DNA of 64,000 nucleotides from Veillonella parvula (GCF_902810435.1 NZ_LR778174.1:1968501-2032500), one strand, 5' to 3'. Counted from the stretch's first letter, positions 27,485-36,336 are shown. Translations and numbers: made by a program. Notes: generated from the sequence alone by a model not told the origin.

Positions 27485-27499
27485 TGATAAATAAAATCA
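27485..27499. promoter_or_regulatory. Fur-like operator upstream of exbB
   Basis: TGATAAATAAAATCA matches the 7-1-7 Fur pattern TGATAATnATTATCA at 11 of 14 positions. It lies next to a possible promoter (minus strand TTTACA, short 15-bp spacer, TATAAT). Iron control of exbB-exbD-tonB would make sense but is inferred. The rest of 27397-27618 shows no gene. Confidence 0.4.
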
Positions 27500-27618
27500 C
27501 TTAATAAGTCTATCATATCATACTACATTTTCCAATCTTATATGTATAACAAGCACTTTAAGAGCATTATAATCTGTGAATCTGAAATAATTTTGAATTT
27601 ATATCTCAATTAATACGC

Positions 27619-27653
27619 AAAAAAGCGACCAGGATTTCTCCATGATCGCTTTT
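27619..27653. terminator. terminator of the DUF2922 gene
   Basis: Minus strand AAAAGCGATCATGGAGAAAT, then partner TCCTGGTCGC followed by TTTTTTGCG. Located about 55 bp after the DUF2922 stop. Confidence 0.8.
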
Positions 27654-27707
27654 ATACTACCTTTAGATTATATTTGTACCTTTCTAGACTACATCATAGA
27701 AGCAGTA

Positions 27708-27929
27708 CTATTGCAATTCAGTAGTTTGTGTCTTTACTTCACGAGCTGTAGTAAATGCTGCTAATTCTGCATCACCAGAACCAAGAATTACTTTATTAGC
27801 CACTAACGCATTAGCCGCTGTTTTAGCATCTTGTAAAGTAATTCCAGCACGAGGAGCACTAATTGTGATTGATGTGCTTTTACCACCGACCGTAGAAAAT
27901 GTAAGATATACAACGCGTTTCTCCGCCAT
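27708..27929 (-). CDS. DUF2922 family small protein
   Basis: 73 residues: KRVVYLTFSTVGGKSTSITI, then APRAGITLQDAKTAANALVA and a C-terminal AFTTAREVKTQTTEL. The strand-helix pattern is that of DUF2922, short Firmicute proteins of unknown function that are usually paired with a DUF1659 gene, as here. The ATG at 27929 follows a perfect AAAGGAGG; the longer frame would start inside that ribosome site. It lies 223 bp downstream of the DUF1659 gene. Confidence 0.85.
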   Translation of the reverse strand: MAEKRVVYLTFSTVGGKSTSITISAPRAGITLQDAKTAANALVANKVILGSGDAELAAFTTAREVKTQTTELQ

Positions 27930-28152
27930 GTGGGCGCCTCCTTTCACGTTTCATAAACAAGTTCATCGAATCTAGATAGGCTGTAAACATGTTAGATTAC
28001 AAATATACGTATCTTCGATTCATATCAATAAGGATGGGAATGTGTGGACTTGCTATTTCTACACCTCTTTACGACTATGTGAGGCTGTATGAAATCAGCA
28101 ATTAACAATGTGTTTGGATCACCTAAAACAAGAATGAGTAGAAACTCTACCC

Positions 28153-28359
28153 TTAATGCCCTAAGGATACTTCATTGACGCGGACCACGTCGGACAAGCT
28201 GTGGTCATACAAGGCTGCCAGCGCATTACCAACGGTTTTCACATTATCGTCAGACGCTTCTTCTGCAACACGAGTATAGGTTACGTCTTTGTACTTCGGC
28301 GCATCTTCGGTACCGATGTTAAAACGCAACACCAATTTAGTGCGTTTAATGTTAGCCAT
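28153..28359 (-). CDS. DUF1659 family small protein
   Basis: 68 residues: ANIKRTKLVLRFNIG, then YKDVTYTRVAEEASDDNVKT and NALAALYDHSLSDVVRVNEV, the DUF1659 pattern. ATG at 28359 with AAAGGAGGTGATACG. Its partner DUF2922 is downstream. The 223 bp between them contain no further gene that I can support, so they could be one transcript or two. Role unknown; the very strong ribosome sites suggest both are abundant. Confidence 0.85.
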   Translation of the reverse strand: MANIKRTKLVLRFNIGTEDAPKYKDVTYTRVAEEASDDNVKTVGNALAALYDHSLSDVVRVNEVSLGH

Positions 28360-28483
28360 CGTATCACCTCCTTTCACCCTCTTATATTCCTGAGGTCCTC
28401 ATTCGACAACCCCTTTGCCGTTATTTAAGGTACTTATGGTGAAAGTAGCTGAACTCTACTTATAATATGATGAATTGAAATAG

Positions 28484-28546
28484 AAAAAGACCTCTACCAA
28501 GTGTTATCTAGAAACTTAATATTCTAGATAGCGCCAGTAAAGGTCT
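28484..28546 (-). terminator. two-tier hairpin ending the kinase-fold gene
   Basis: Outer arms GACCTTTAC/GTAGAGGTC (one mismatch) and inner arms TATCTAGAA/TTCTAGATA on the minus strand, followed by TTTTTC. Begins about 40 bp after the stop at 28585. Confidence 0.8.
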
Positions 28547-28584
28547 ATAAAGCGCTCTTACTACGAGTACTATTCAAATCCATA

Positions 28585-29331
28585 TTATTCGGTTTTCAAA
28601 GCCAATATAAAGTCATATGCTTTAACAGCGGCTTCAGTGTCCACAAAATGTAGAGGGTTTAACATACGACAGAATTTAAAAAGATATTCATGTTTACTCA
28701 AAATGTCTTTTATATGTAGCACTGTCTCACGGGCTGTACAAGCTGAGCTATAGCCATTCATCATAGCATATAGATACGAAATGGATAAATTATCCTCCCG
28801 AAGGAAGCTGTGAACGAAGACGAGTAAATCCCAGCCTTGCGGTGTTAACTCAGGCCAACGACGGCTATTCTCCCAATCGAGCAATGTGATCTTATCTAGT
28901 TCAGGCTCATAGGTAATGTCGCGCATAGCAGGACGGCCATGACTCAAGCCATAATCATGCAACTGACCTAATGTCTTGCCAAACATATAAAAAATATGAC
29001 TTAACATATCCTGCAAACTATCATCCTCTGGATGTTGATCGGGCAATTGGCTATAATATGTTAACGTTTTACCACAAGCTTCTGTAACAAAATAATGTTC
29101 TCTAAAACCAGCAATAACAGGAGCTACTGGCAATTGCGTATTCACAAAAGAAATCTTGTAAAACTCATAATCAAAAGAAGCTCTAGGTGCGGGCTTAATC
29201 CAACTAGAGCGATGGTTACTTATATCCTGTTTTACAAAGTACTGTTTGTTGTTAAAATCCACAGAAAAAACACGATGTTCTGTCTCTTGATCAATCATTC
29301 GATCGATATATTCTAATAGCATATCATTCAT
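28585..29331 (-). CDS. protein-kinase-fold protein (KdkA/WaaP or aminoglycoside-phosphotransferase-like)
   Basis: About 248 residues. The catalytic loop of the kinase fold is visible as LSHGRPAMRDITYE followed by KITLLDWENSRR, which fits HGxxxxxD and the DxE/DFG-like metal site. An N-lobe Lys is plausible in KQYFVKQDIS. The small size and absence of membrane segments resemble bacterial LPS-core (Kdo/heptose) kinases and Rio/Bud32-like enzymes. The substrate is unknown; LPS is possible in a diderm. Start ATG at 29331 preceded by GGGGGG. Stands alone between terminators. Confidence 0.65.
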   Translation of the reverse strand: MNDMLLEYIDRMIDQETEHRVFSVDFNNKQYFVKQDISNHRSSWIKPAPRASFDYEFYKISFVNTQLPVAPVIAGFREHYFVTEACGKTLTYYSQLPDQHPEDDSLQDMLSHIFYMFGKTLGQLHDYGLSHGRPAMRDITYEPELDKITLLDWENSRRWPELTPQGWDLLVFVHSFLREDNLSISYLYAMMNGYSSACTARETVLHIKDILSKHEYLFKFCRMLNPLHFVDTEAAVKAYDFILALKTE

Positions 29332-29686
29332 TATTTCCCCCCGTATATACACTCTATAATGCTAATCGCCCTCTCAAAGCATAATAACTAGCATTTCCAA
29401 TATAATATCTCCCAAATTTATATTGTATAATCTAGTATATATAGCATTATAATAATTTATGAATTACAACATATTAGCTATTACTCATATAAGTGTATAC
29501 AATTTGTGTACTTATTATACTACAATTATCAATCGATATCAAAATCAAATTTATTTATAAAGTTAGTATTTTACTGTATTTATTTTACATTTATCGATTT
29601 ATATATATTTCACGATTTATAATTCAGTACAATTAAATCCAAACCTATTACCATTAACATTACTAAAAATCTATTTATAGAAAAGA
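29332..29686. other. gene-free AT-rich spacer
   Basis: Extremely AT-rich, with stops in all frames. It should hold the promoter of the kinase-fold gene but no clear -35/-10 pair is seen. Confidence 0.5.
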
Positions 29687-29716
29687 AAAACCCCCTAGCC
29701 TAAGCTAGGGGGTTCT
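29687..29716. terminator. terminator of the fumarate reductase operon
   Basis: AACCCCCTAGC, loop CTAA, GCTAGGGGGTT, flanked by A- and T-runs. Strong GC stem about 75 bp after the last gene. Confidence 0.92.
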
Positions 29717-29791
29717 TCTGGTAATTATGATAATAGGTTTAGATTCAGACTACTATATAGACCAACTCTGATCATGTCTAAATCAAACGAA

Positions 29792-30667
29792 TTAACCTAC
29801 AAATTTTGTCACTGCCGCAGTATCAGTTAAGTGACGTTTAGGCATACCCATTTCAGCAGGGGAAATGCCAAGAGCAAGACCTACTAATTGGGACATGTGT
29901 AAGATTGGCATATCTTTGCCGCCGCCTACAACTTCTTTAGCTTCTTTTTGGAACATATCAAGTTGCATTTGGCAAAGTGGGCAAGGAGTAACTACGCAAT
30001 CTGCGCCTTCTGTAGCCGCATCTTTATTGATAGAGCCAGTCATTTGCATTACGGAATCATGTGCAGGGTATACTGCATGGAAACCGCAGCAGTCAAGTTT
30101 ACGGGAGAAGTCAATTGGTGTAGCACCGATAGCGGAGATCAAATCTGCTAAGGATGTAGGCATTTGATAATCTTCGAAGCCCAATTCAGTTTGAGGACGA
30201 AGAATATGGCAACCATAGTATTCAGCTACACGTAAACCAGTTAAAGGTTTAACAACTTTAGCTTTCAATTTATCCAAACCGTAATCGCGGATCAATACCC
30301 ATAAGAAATGAGTAATATCAGTTGTACCGCGGTATTGTTTACCGATTTGAGCTAATTTTTTGTTAACTTCGTTCTTTTCTTTTTCGTTATTGTCTAATTC
30401 ATTTTTAGCTTCACGAAGCATCAAAGTACAAGTGTTACATACAGTTAAAAGGTTCAAACCTTTTTCTTCTGCCAATGCAATATTACGAGCATTTGTAGCA
30501 AGTGTAATTTCTGGAGCGATGTCTTGAACGTGGGACGCGCCGCAGCAAGTCCAACCGTCAAGTTCTTCCAACTCGATGCCTAATTTTTTAGCTACAGCAA
30601 CTGTTGCTAAGTAGTCTTCTTTGGCAGCGCTTTCAAGAACGCAACCTGGGAAAAATGCGTATTTCAT
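29792..30667 (-). CDS. fumarate reductase/succinate dehydrogenase E-type subunit (CCG-domain, heterodisulfide-reductase B-like)
   Basis: 291 residues. Two cysteine-rich CCG domains: FFPGCVLESAAK with ELDGWTCCGASH near the N-terminus, and YYGCHILRP with SRKLDCCGFHA in the second half. Between them is a CNTCTLML motif and later TPCPLCQMQLD. This is the pattern of SdhE/MfrE (HdrB-like) subunits that replace the heme-b membrane subunits in 'type E' complexes. It should bind unusual iron-sulfur clusters and link quinone/menaquinol to FrdB. It starts within the frdB stop (TAATG), so synthesis is coupled. No membrane helix is seen. Confidence 0.88.
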   Translation of the reverse strand: MKYAFFPGCVLESAAKEDYLATVAVAKKLGIELEELDGWTCCGASHVQDIAPEITLATNARNIALAEEKGLNLLTVCNTCTLMLREAKNELDNNEKEKNEVNKKLAQIGKQYRGTTDITHFLWVLIRDYGLDKLKAKVVKPLTGLRVAEYYGCHILRPQTELGFEDYQMPTSLADLISAIGATPIDFSRKLDCCGFHAVYPAHDSVMQMTGSINKDAATEGADCVVTPCPLCQMQLDMFQKEAKEVVGGGKDMPILHMSQLVGLALGISPAEMGMPKRHLTDTAAVTKFVG

Positions 30668-31629
30668 TATTTGCTTACCTCCTCAGCTGCTTTCATAAGT
30701 CTGCGAACACCATCAATACCGTTTACAGGTTTTTGAGGTACTACAAGTTCGAATGGATTGATTTTGCTGTGTTTCCACAAACGCAATGCATAGAATGCTT
30801 GTTTAGCGGAATCTACAACACCATCAGATTTCAAGCTCATAGAAACTTCTTTCAAGCGACCAGTTTTGTAAAGGTCCTCTTTGAAAGCAACTGCATGGCG
30901 AACGCCTTTGCTGTTAGTAAGACCAGCTTTTGTAGCTTCTTTACGCAAGTTGGAAATATCTTGAGCAGGTTTTAAGTGTTTAGGGCAACGGGAGATACAG
31001 TTCATGCAGTGAACGCATTTCCAAAGGCCATTGTCGAATGCAGGTTGAATGTGAGCCATAGGTGCATCATCACGGCTATCCAATACGAAACGGTTAGCTT
31101 TTGTGAATACATATGGTTCTAAGAAGTCATCTTGACGTGCAGTCAATTTGTTACATTCAGATGCGCAGCAACCGCAAAGAATACATTCTGTACCAGCAAC
31201 GAATTTTTTGAAGTCAGCTGGAGTTTGGCGAACGATTTTGTCCCCTTCGTTGAATTCAGCTTTAAGGAAAATCCAAGGAGCAACTGTTTTCAAGCGATCA
31301 ACTTTGGATTCCCAGTCAACAACTAAGTCACGGATAACACGGAAGTTACCAATTGGAGCGATTGTCAATTCGTCTGTGCCATAACGTTCTGTTAATTCAT
31401 CGATTTTAGATTCACAGCCGAGCATCGCTTCGCCGTTTACACGAATGGAGCAAGCGCCGCAAACTGCGGAACGGCAAGCTGCCAAGAATGTCAATGTTGG
31501 ATCTTGAGTATCTTTAATTTTTTGAAGGCCCCAGAGGATTGTACGGTCAGGTTCGTAATCGAATTTGAAAGTCTGTACAAACGCGCGACCTTGTTGGTAA
31601 CGGTGAATATGGTAGGTGATTTGTCTCAT
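30667..31629 (-). CDS. frdB: fumarate reductase iron-sulfur subunit
   Basis: 320 residues, longer than usual (about 240) with a C-terminal extension. The N-terminal 2Fe-2S ferredoxin domain has CRSAVCGACSIRVNGEAMLGC. The second domain carries ECILCGCCASECNK and CVHCMNCISRCPKH. The last motif, CxxCxxCxxxCP, has an additional Cys compared with the usual 3Fe-4S pattern, as described for SdhB of E-type enzymes. It may therefore hold a 4Fe-4S cluster. Passes electrons between FrdE-like subunit and FrdA. One bp gap to frdA. Confidence 0.93.
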   Translation of the reverse strand: MRQITYHIHRYQQGRAFVQTFKFDYEPDRTILWGLQKIKDTQDPTLTFLAACRSAVCGACSIRVNGEAMLGCESKIDELTERYGTDELTIAPIGNFRVIRDLVVDWESKVDRLKTVAPWIFLKAEFNEGDKIVRQTPADFKKFVAGTECILCGCCASECNKLTARQDDFLEPYVFTKANRFVLDSRDDAPMAHIQPAFDNGLWKCVHCMNCISRCPKHLKPAQDISNLRKEATKAGLTNSKGVRHAVAFKEDLYKTGRLKEVSMSLKSDGVVDSAKQAFYALRLWKHSKINPFELVVPQKPVNGIDGVRRLMKAAEEVSK

Positions 31630-31630
31630 C

Positions 31631-33349
31631 TTAGTACTTCCTTTCTTGTGGTTCGTATTTAGTGAACACTACGTCGCGTTCTGTTAATTCGTATTGACCG
31701 TCAGCACCTAATTTGATCAAAGAATGTTTTAAGTATCTTTCATCATTACGTTTAGGATGGTCTTCACGAATATGAGCACCACGAGATTCACGGCGGTGTA
31801 AAGCGCCCATAGCAATAGCTTTTGCTACTGTTAACATGGAGCCGATTTCACAATAGTTTACGAATGCCATGTTGTAAGTACGTTCAGGGTCACCTACATA
31901 GCAAGTTTTATAATCTTCAATCAATTGTTCGATTTCTTTTAAGGCTTCAGTAATACCTTCTTCATTACGGAAGATACCTACTTTATTCCACATTGCATCA
32001 GCCAATGCATCGCGAATTTCTACAACCGGACGACCGCCTTCACGGGATGTTACTTCTGTGAAACGAGCTTCCCAAGCTTTTGCAGCTGCAGCAAGTTCCG
32101 CATCTACGTTAGGTTGTTCATGTGTTTCAGCATAATCAGCTGCGCCAGCACCGGATACTTTACCGAATACTACGCCGTCTGCCAAGGAGTTACCACCCAA
32201 GCGGTTCGCACCGTGGATGGAGATACAAGATGCTTCGCCAGAAGCGAACAAACCAGGCAATTCACATGCACAAGTTTTGTAATCCACTACGTCGATACCG
32301 CCCATTGTATAGTGACATGTAGGACGAATAGGTACCGGTTGAGTCAATGGATCGCAATGTTCGAAGCACATAGCTAAGTCGCGGATACCATGAAGTTTTT
32401 CGATAATAACTTCAGGGCCCAAGTGACGAAGGTCAGCTACTACATATGCGTTAAGGCCAGAACCGAAACCACGACCTGCAGCGATTTCATCTTCGATGGC
32501 TTTCGCTACAACGTCACGAGATGCCAATTCCATTTTGTTAGGCGCATATTTTTTCATGAAACGTTCGCCTTCAGCGTTAAGAAGGTAACCACCTTCACCA
32601 CGAACCGCTTCGGACATCAAGATACCAGTACGACCAAGACCAGTTGGATGGAATTGGATCATTTCCATATCTTTCAAGCCGTTACCAGCGCGGAATGCTG
32701 CTGCCATACCATCGCCTGTGGAAAGGAATGGGTTTGTAGTACGAGTCCAGAAGATACGGCCTGCACCACCAGTAGACAAGATAATAGCTTTCGCTTTAAT
32801 TTGTTCTACTTTACCTTCTTTCATGTTCCAAACTACAGCGCCACCAACGTGACCTTCTGCAGATTTAACAAGATCTAAAAGATACCATTCTTGTAAGAAG
32901 TGTACGCCTTCTTTCAAGCATTGTTCGTAAGTTGTGTGCAAAATAACGTGACCAGTTTTATCCGCAGAGTAGCAAGTACGTGGATAGGATTGACCACCGA
33001 AGTTACGTTGCGCAATTTTATTCTCTTCAGTACGGGAGAATGGAGCACCCATGTGGTCCATTTCAAGTACGCCTTCTGGACAACGAGAGCAGAAGAATTC
33101 GATTGCATCTTGGTCGCCAAGATAGTCAGAACCTTTTACAGTATCGAAAGTATGAGTTTCAACTGTATCTTCAGCTGCAACGTTGTTCAAACATGCATTT
33201 ACACCGCCTTGCGCCATTGCTGTTGCAGAGCGAGTTGGGAAAATTTTAGTAATAAGAGCTACTTTTAAGCCTTTGCGACGACCTACTTCAAGAGCCGCAC
33301 GCATGCCGGCGCCACCGCTACCTACTACTAGAACATCAAACTGTTCCAT
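31631..33349 (-). CDS. frdA: fumarate reductase flavoprotein subunit
   Basis: 572 residues. FAD-binding start VLVVGSGGAGMRAALE. Substrate-site motifs: FHPTGLGRTGILMSEAVRGE, the PTCHYTMGGID region and SISIHGANRLGGNSL-type helix-capping loop (CISIHGANRLGGNSLAD). The position of the covalent-FAD His in E. coli FrdA (RSHTVAAEGG) reads RSATAMAQGG here, with Ala42, so FAD is probably not covalently bound. No Tat signal, so the active site faces the cytoplasm. First gene of frdA-frdB-frdE behind a clear promoter. It most likely reduces fumarate to succinate. Confidence 0.93.
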   Translation of the reverse strand: MEQFDVLVVGSGGAGMRAALEVGRRKGLKVALITKIFPTRSATAMAQGGVNACLNNVAAEDTVETHTFDTVKGSDYLGDQDAIEFFCSRCPEGVLEMDHMGAPFSRTEENKIAQRNFGGQSYPRTCYSADKTGHVILHTTYEQCLKEGVHFLQEWYLLDLVKSAEGHVGGAVVWNMKEGKVEQIKAKAIILSTGGAGRIFWTRTTNPFLSTGDGMAAAFRAGNGLKDMEMIQFHPTGLGRTGILMSEAVRGEGGYLLNAEGERFMKKYAPNKMELASRDVVAKAIEDEIAAGRGFGSGLNAYVVADLRHLGPEVIIEKLHGIRDLAMCFEHCDPLTQPVPIRPTCHYTMGGIDVVDYKTCACELPGLFASGEASCISIHGANRLGGNSLADGVVFGKVSGAGAADYAETHEQPNVDAELAAAAKAWEARFTEVTSREGGRPVVEIRDALADAMWNKVGIFRNEEGITEALKEIEQLIEDYKTCYVGDPERTYNMAFVNYCEIGSMLTVAKAIAMGALHRRESRGAHIREDHPKRNDERYLKHSLIKLGADGQYELTERDVVFTKYEPQERKY

Positions 33350-33494
33350 AATGACCTCCTCATAACTACCTATTAATAAGAAACCTGTTAGACTATCTCA
33401 TTTCAAAAACTTATAAAAATTTTTGATAACCTAATCATTTTTCTTTCAAGAAAAACCCCATACTTATGCGATTTTTCTTATTTCTTTACCTATA

Positions 33495-33523
33495 ATTATA
33501 GAGAGCATTTCAGGTCATGTCTA
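33495..33523 (-). promoter_or_regulatory. promoter of the fumarate reductase operon
   Basis: Minus strand TAGACA (33523-33518), 17-bp spacer, TATAAT (33500-33495). Leader about 140 nt. Confidence 0.7.
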
Positions 33524-34234
33524 AACCCTATTATGCATAATTAATTTTGATTAATCTAATTGATAATTTATTTCACTTAGCATTTTTAAGGTAAAAAGAG
33601 GAGTCAAAAAATTACCTATATGAATAATTTTTACAAGAAGTTAAGGATTTTACGAAAGTAGTTCGGTTCCGAAATTTTTCTATATTTTTATTTCCTTTGG
33701 TATCTATAGAATTCGCATAAACACTAGCTTTTTAATTATTGCTAACCATTCCTAATAATTAATATCCATTAAATTCCTACTAAATTTACCTCGAATTTAA
33801 TCATCGAAAATTATCGTATTTCTCCGTTCATAACAAGCATTTATTTCTGTGATAATAATTATCATAAGTTTTTTTAGTGATTTATCGCACATCATCTAAA
33901 ATCGATAAAATCACCCTCATCTATGCGCATACGGCAATCTTCGATATAGTTAGATTTTATTCATTAGCAGAATTCATTAAGTTTCAGTCTTTCACCATTT
34001 TTAAGGCTTTCAAAAATGAAGAAAAGTCTTGTAAACTCGCATGTACATTCATCTTTTGCTCATTACTATTGTATAAGGTATGATAATAGATAAATAAGTT
34101 ATATAATATTATATATATAGTCACCTTATATGGTGTTGTGGCTTTCAAAAAAAGAAAGTTTATATATATATAATGACTATAATTAATGTAGTTGGAGAGC
34201 TATATTTTTAAATCATACATAAGGAGAACAGAGA
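33524..34234. other. gene-free region between frdA and the two-component system
   Basis: No frame with a credible ribosome site is found on either strand. The stretch holds a perfect Fur-type palindrome in its middle. Just before the response regulator it has AT-only runs with TATAGTCA motifs in both orientations (about 34110-34180). It could encode a small RNA. Confidence 0.45.
33850..33864. promoter_or_regulatory. perfect Fur-type 7-1-7 palindrome
   Basis: TGATAATAATTATCA matches TGATAATnATTATCA at all 14 fixed positions. It is about 350 bp upstream of the frdA promoter and about 370 bp upstream of the response regulator start, so its target is unclear. Confidence 0.65.
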
Positions 34235-34909
34235 ATGAAAATTTTACTTGTAGAAGACGAAGAAATGCTGAATGGTATCACGGCTAAATATTTACGTGCA
34301 GAAAATATGACAGTTGATACATGCTTCAATGGGCAACAAGCGATCGATTACGTTAACACATCTAGCTATGACGTTATCGTAATGGATATTATGATGCCAA
34401 TCCTCGATGGTATCAGTGCTCTTGCACAAATGCGTAACGACGGTAATACAACACCTGTATTGCTTTTAACAGCAAAGGATTCCTTGCAAGATAAAGTTAC
34501 AGGCCTTAACACTGGTGCAGATGATTATCTTGTAAAGCCTTTCGATCTTGAAGAGTTAACCGCTCGTATTTATGCATTAGCTCGTCGTAATGCGCGTCAT
34601 GCACAAAACGATATCCATGTAGGTCCACTTACCATCAATGTTCCTCAACGTACTGTTAAACGCGACGGCGAAACAATTACATTGACTGCAAAAGAATTCG
34701 ACCTATTATTCTATTTAGCAAGTAACGAAAATATCGTATTATCTCGTCAACAAATCCTTGACCATGTTTGGGAATACGATTATGAAAGCTACTCTAACCT
34801 TATCGACGTATACATTAAAGATTTGCGCAAGAAAATTGATACTGATGAGAATGTAAAACTCATTCAAACGGTTCGTGGAGTAGGGTATGTCCTCAAAACA
34901 GAAAACTAA
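34235..34909 (+). CDS. OmpR/PhoB family response regulator
   Basis: 224 residues. Receiver domain with acidic pair EDE (residues 7-9), phospho-acceptor Asp51 (IVMDIMMP), Thr in LLLTAKD and the switch Lys in YLVKPF. The C-terminal winged-helix domain (about 125-224) has TLTAKEFDLLFYLASN and RQQILDHVWEYDYESYSNLI, ending VRGVGYVLK. ATG preceded by AAGGAGAAC. Overlaps the kinase gene by 23 bp. The signal and regulon are not known. Confidence 0.94.
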   Translation: MKILLVEDEEMLNGITAKYLRAENMTVDTCFNGQQAIDYVNTSSYDVIVMDIMMPILDGISALAQMRNDGNTTPVLLLTAKDSLQDKVTGLNTGADDYLVKPFDLEELTARIYALARRNARHAQNDIHVGPLTINVPQRTVKRDGETITLTAKEFDLLFYLASNENIVLSRQQILDHVWEYDYESYSNLIDVYIKDLRKKIDTDENVKLIQTVRGVGYVLKTEN

Positions 34910-36302
34910 TGATCCTCACCGAGATCTAGATACCATGTCTGGGGCAGCCACCGATTTATTTAATCGGCTGCCCCTAACCTTTAAAATTATGTCTTGGTAT
35001 ACCATCTTTTTGCTTATCATTTTGATGGTTGCATCCGCATGGATTTACGCATATACACATGAATCCGATAACAAAGAAGTGCGCGAACGCTTACAACAAC
35101 AAGCGATGATTATGGCTACGGATATTCGCAAGTTTAAACCGTACCAAGATAATACATTCTTCTTTGTATCAACTCAAGACGGCTATATTATTAAAGGCGC
35201 CTTGCCAGATGGGTTTCCAAACCAAACAATCCTTTCCTTAGGCCAAGTTGGTGAAATTGCTGCTGGTGATGATACCTTCTACTACTACGATACACCGGTT
35301 AACGAACCGAACTATCGTGGTATTTTGCGTGCTGTTACAAAAGTAAAAACAGCCTCTAAAAAGACGGAAAACCTTTTATACAGCTTACTGTTAGGGAATA
35401 TCATTTTCTTACTAATTTCCTCCCTAGGCGGTTATCTTTTCATCAAAAAAGGACTTAAACCGGTCCGAACCTTGACGAAAACAGCTAAAGTCATCGGTAA
35501 GAACAACGACTTGAGCCGTCGTATCGACATTCCGGCTCGCACAGCGAGAGATGAAATCTACGAACTAACTACAACATTTAACCGTATGATTTCAGGTCTT
35601 GAGGATTCTTCCAATCGTGAAAGACAATTTAGTTCTGACGTATCTCACGAGCTACGTACACCAATTGCCGTTATTAAAGCAGAAAGTGAATTTGCTTTAA
35701 AATACGGTCGTACGGAAGCAGATCTACGGGAAGGTTTAACACATATCTTAGAGCAAGCTAAGTTCATGACTAACCTCGTAAGCCAACTGCTTGATGTAGC
35801 CCGCCTTGAAAATGCACAAGGTCTAAGCTTTGCACCTGTCAATGTATCATTGATGTTATCCAATATGGTCCACGACTATACAAGACTCTGTACAGAAAAT
35901 ACAGATAAACAGATTACGATTACATCTCATATTGAGCCTAATTTACATATGAATGCTCACGAAGTATCATTACGTCGAGCTATCACAAACCTAGTGGACA
36001 ATGCCATTAAGTTTACAAACTCTACTATTGATATTTCGGCTAAACTCGTAGGCAGAGACTTAGTCATTACCGTAACAGATAATGGTATTGGCATCGAACC
36101 TGAAGCTCTAGATCATATTTGGGATCGTATGTATCAAACGGAACAATCGCGAAATAAAAAATCTAATCACGGTATAGGTTTAGGCCTCTACTTTGTAAAT
36201 AAAGTTATTAACTTACACCATGGTACAGTAACGGCCACGAGTGAACCCCAAGTAAAAACTACATTTACCGTGCGATTGCCGTACAATACAAGGGAAGAAT
36301 AA
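34887..36302 (+). CDS. sensor histidine kinase
   Basis: 471 residues. Two membrane helices (about 32-54 and 165-186) bracket a roughly 110-residue extracytoplasmic sensor region. Next are a HAMP domain (GLKPVRTLTKTAKVIGKNND...), the H-box DVSHELRTPIAVIK, N-box NLVDNAIKF, G1 DNGIGIEPEALD and G2 GIGLGLYF. The usual order for EnvZ/CusS-like kinases. Forms a pair with the overlapping response regulator. The sensor region has no recognised motif, so the stimulus is unknown. Confidence 0.94.
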   Translation: MSSKQKTNDPHRDLDTMSGAATDLFNRLPLTFKIMSWYTIFLLIILMVASAWIYAYTHESDNKEVRERLQQQAMIMATDIRKFKPYQDNTFFFVSTQDGYIIKGALPDGFPNQTILSLGQVGEIAAGDDTFYYYDTPVNEPNYRGILRAVTKVKTASKKTENLLYSLLLGNIIFLLISSLGGYLFIKKGLKPVRTLTKTAKVIGKNNDLSRRIDIPARTARDEIYELTTTFNRMISGLEDSSNRERQFSSDVSHELRTPIAVIKAESEFALKYGRTEADLREGLTHILEQAKFMTNLVSQLLDVARLENAQGLSFAPVNVSLMLSNMVHDYTRLCTENTDKQITITSHIEPNLHMNAHEVSLRRAITNLVDNAIKFTNSTIDISAKLVGRDLVITVTDNGIGIEPEALDHIWDRMYQTEQSRNKKSNHGIGLGLYFVNKVINLHHGTVTATSEPQVKTTFTVRLPYNTREE

Positions 36303-36305
36303 CAT

Positions 36306-36336
36306 AAAAGGGACTGACCAATGGTCAGTCCCTTTT
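36306..36336 (+). terminator. terminator of the two-component operon
   Basis: AAAAGGGACTGACC, loop AAT, GGTCAGTCCCTTTT. Perfect stem 4 bp after the kinase stop. Confidence 0.92.

Noticed and set aside
33877-34083. 68-codon plus-strand frame downstream of the perfect Fur site
   Set aside because: GTG start without a ribosome site and AT-biased composition; treated as non-coding.
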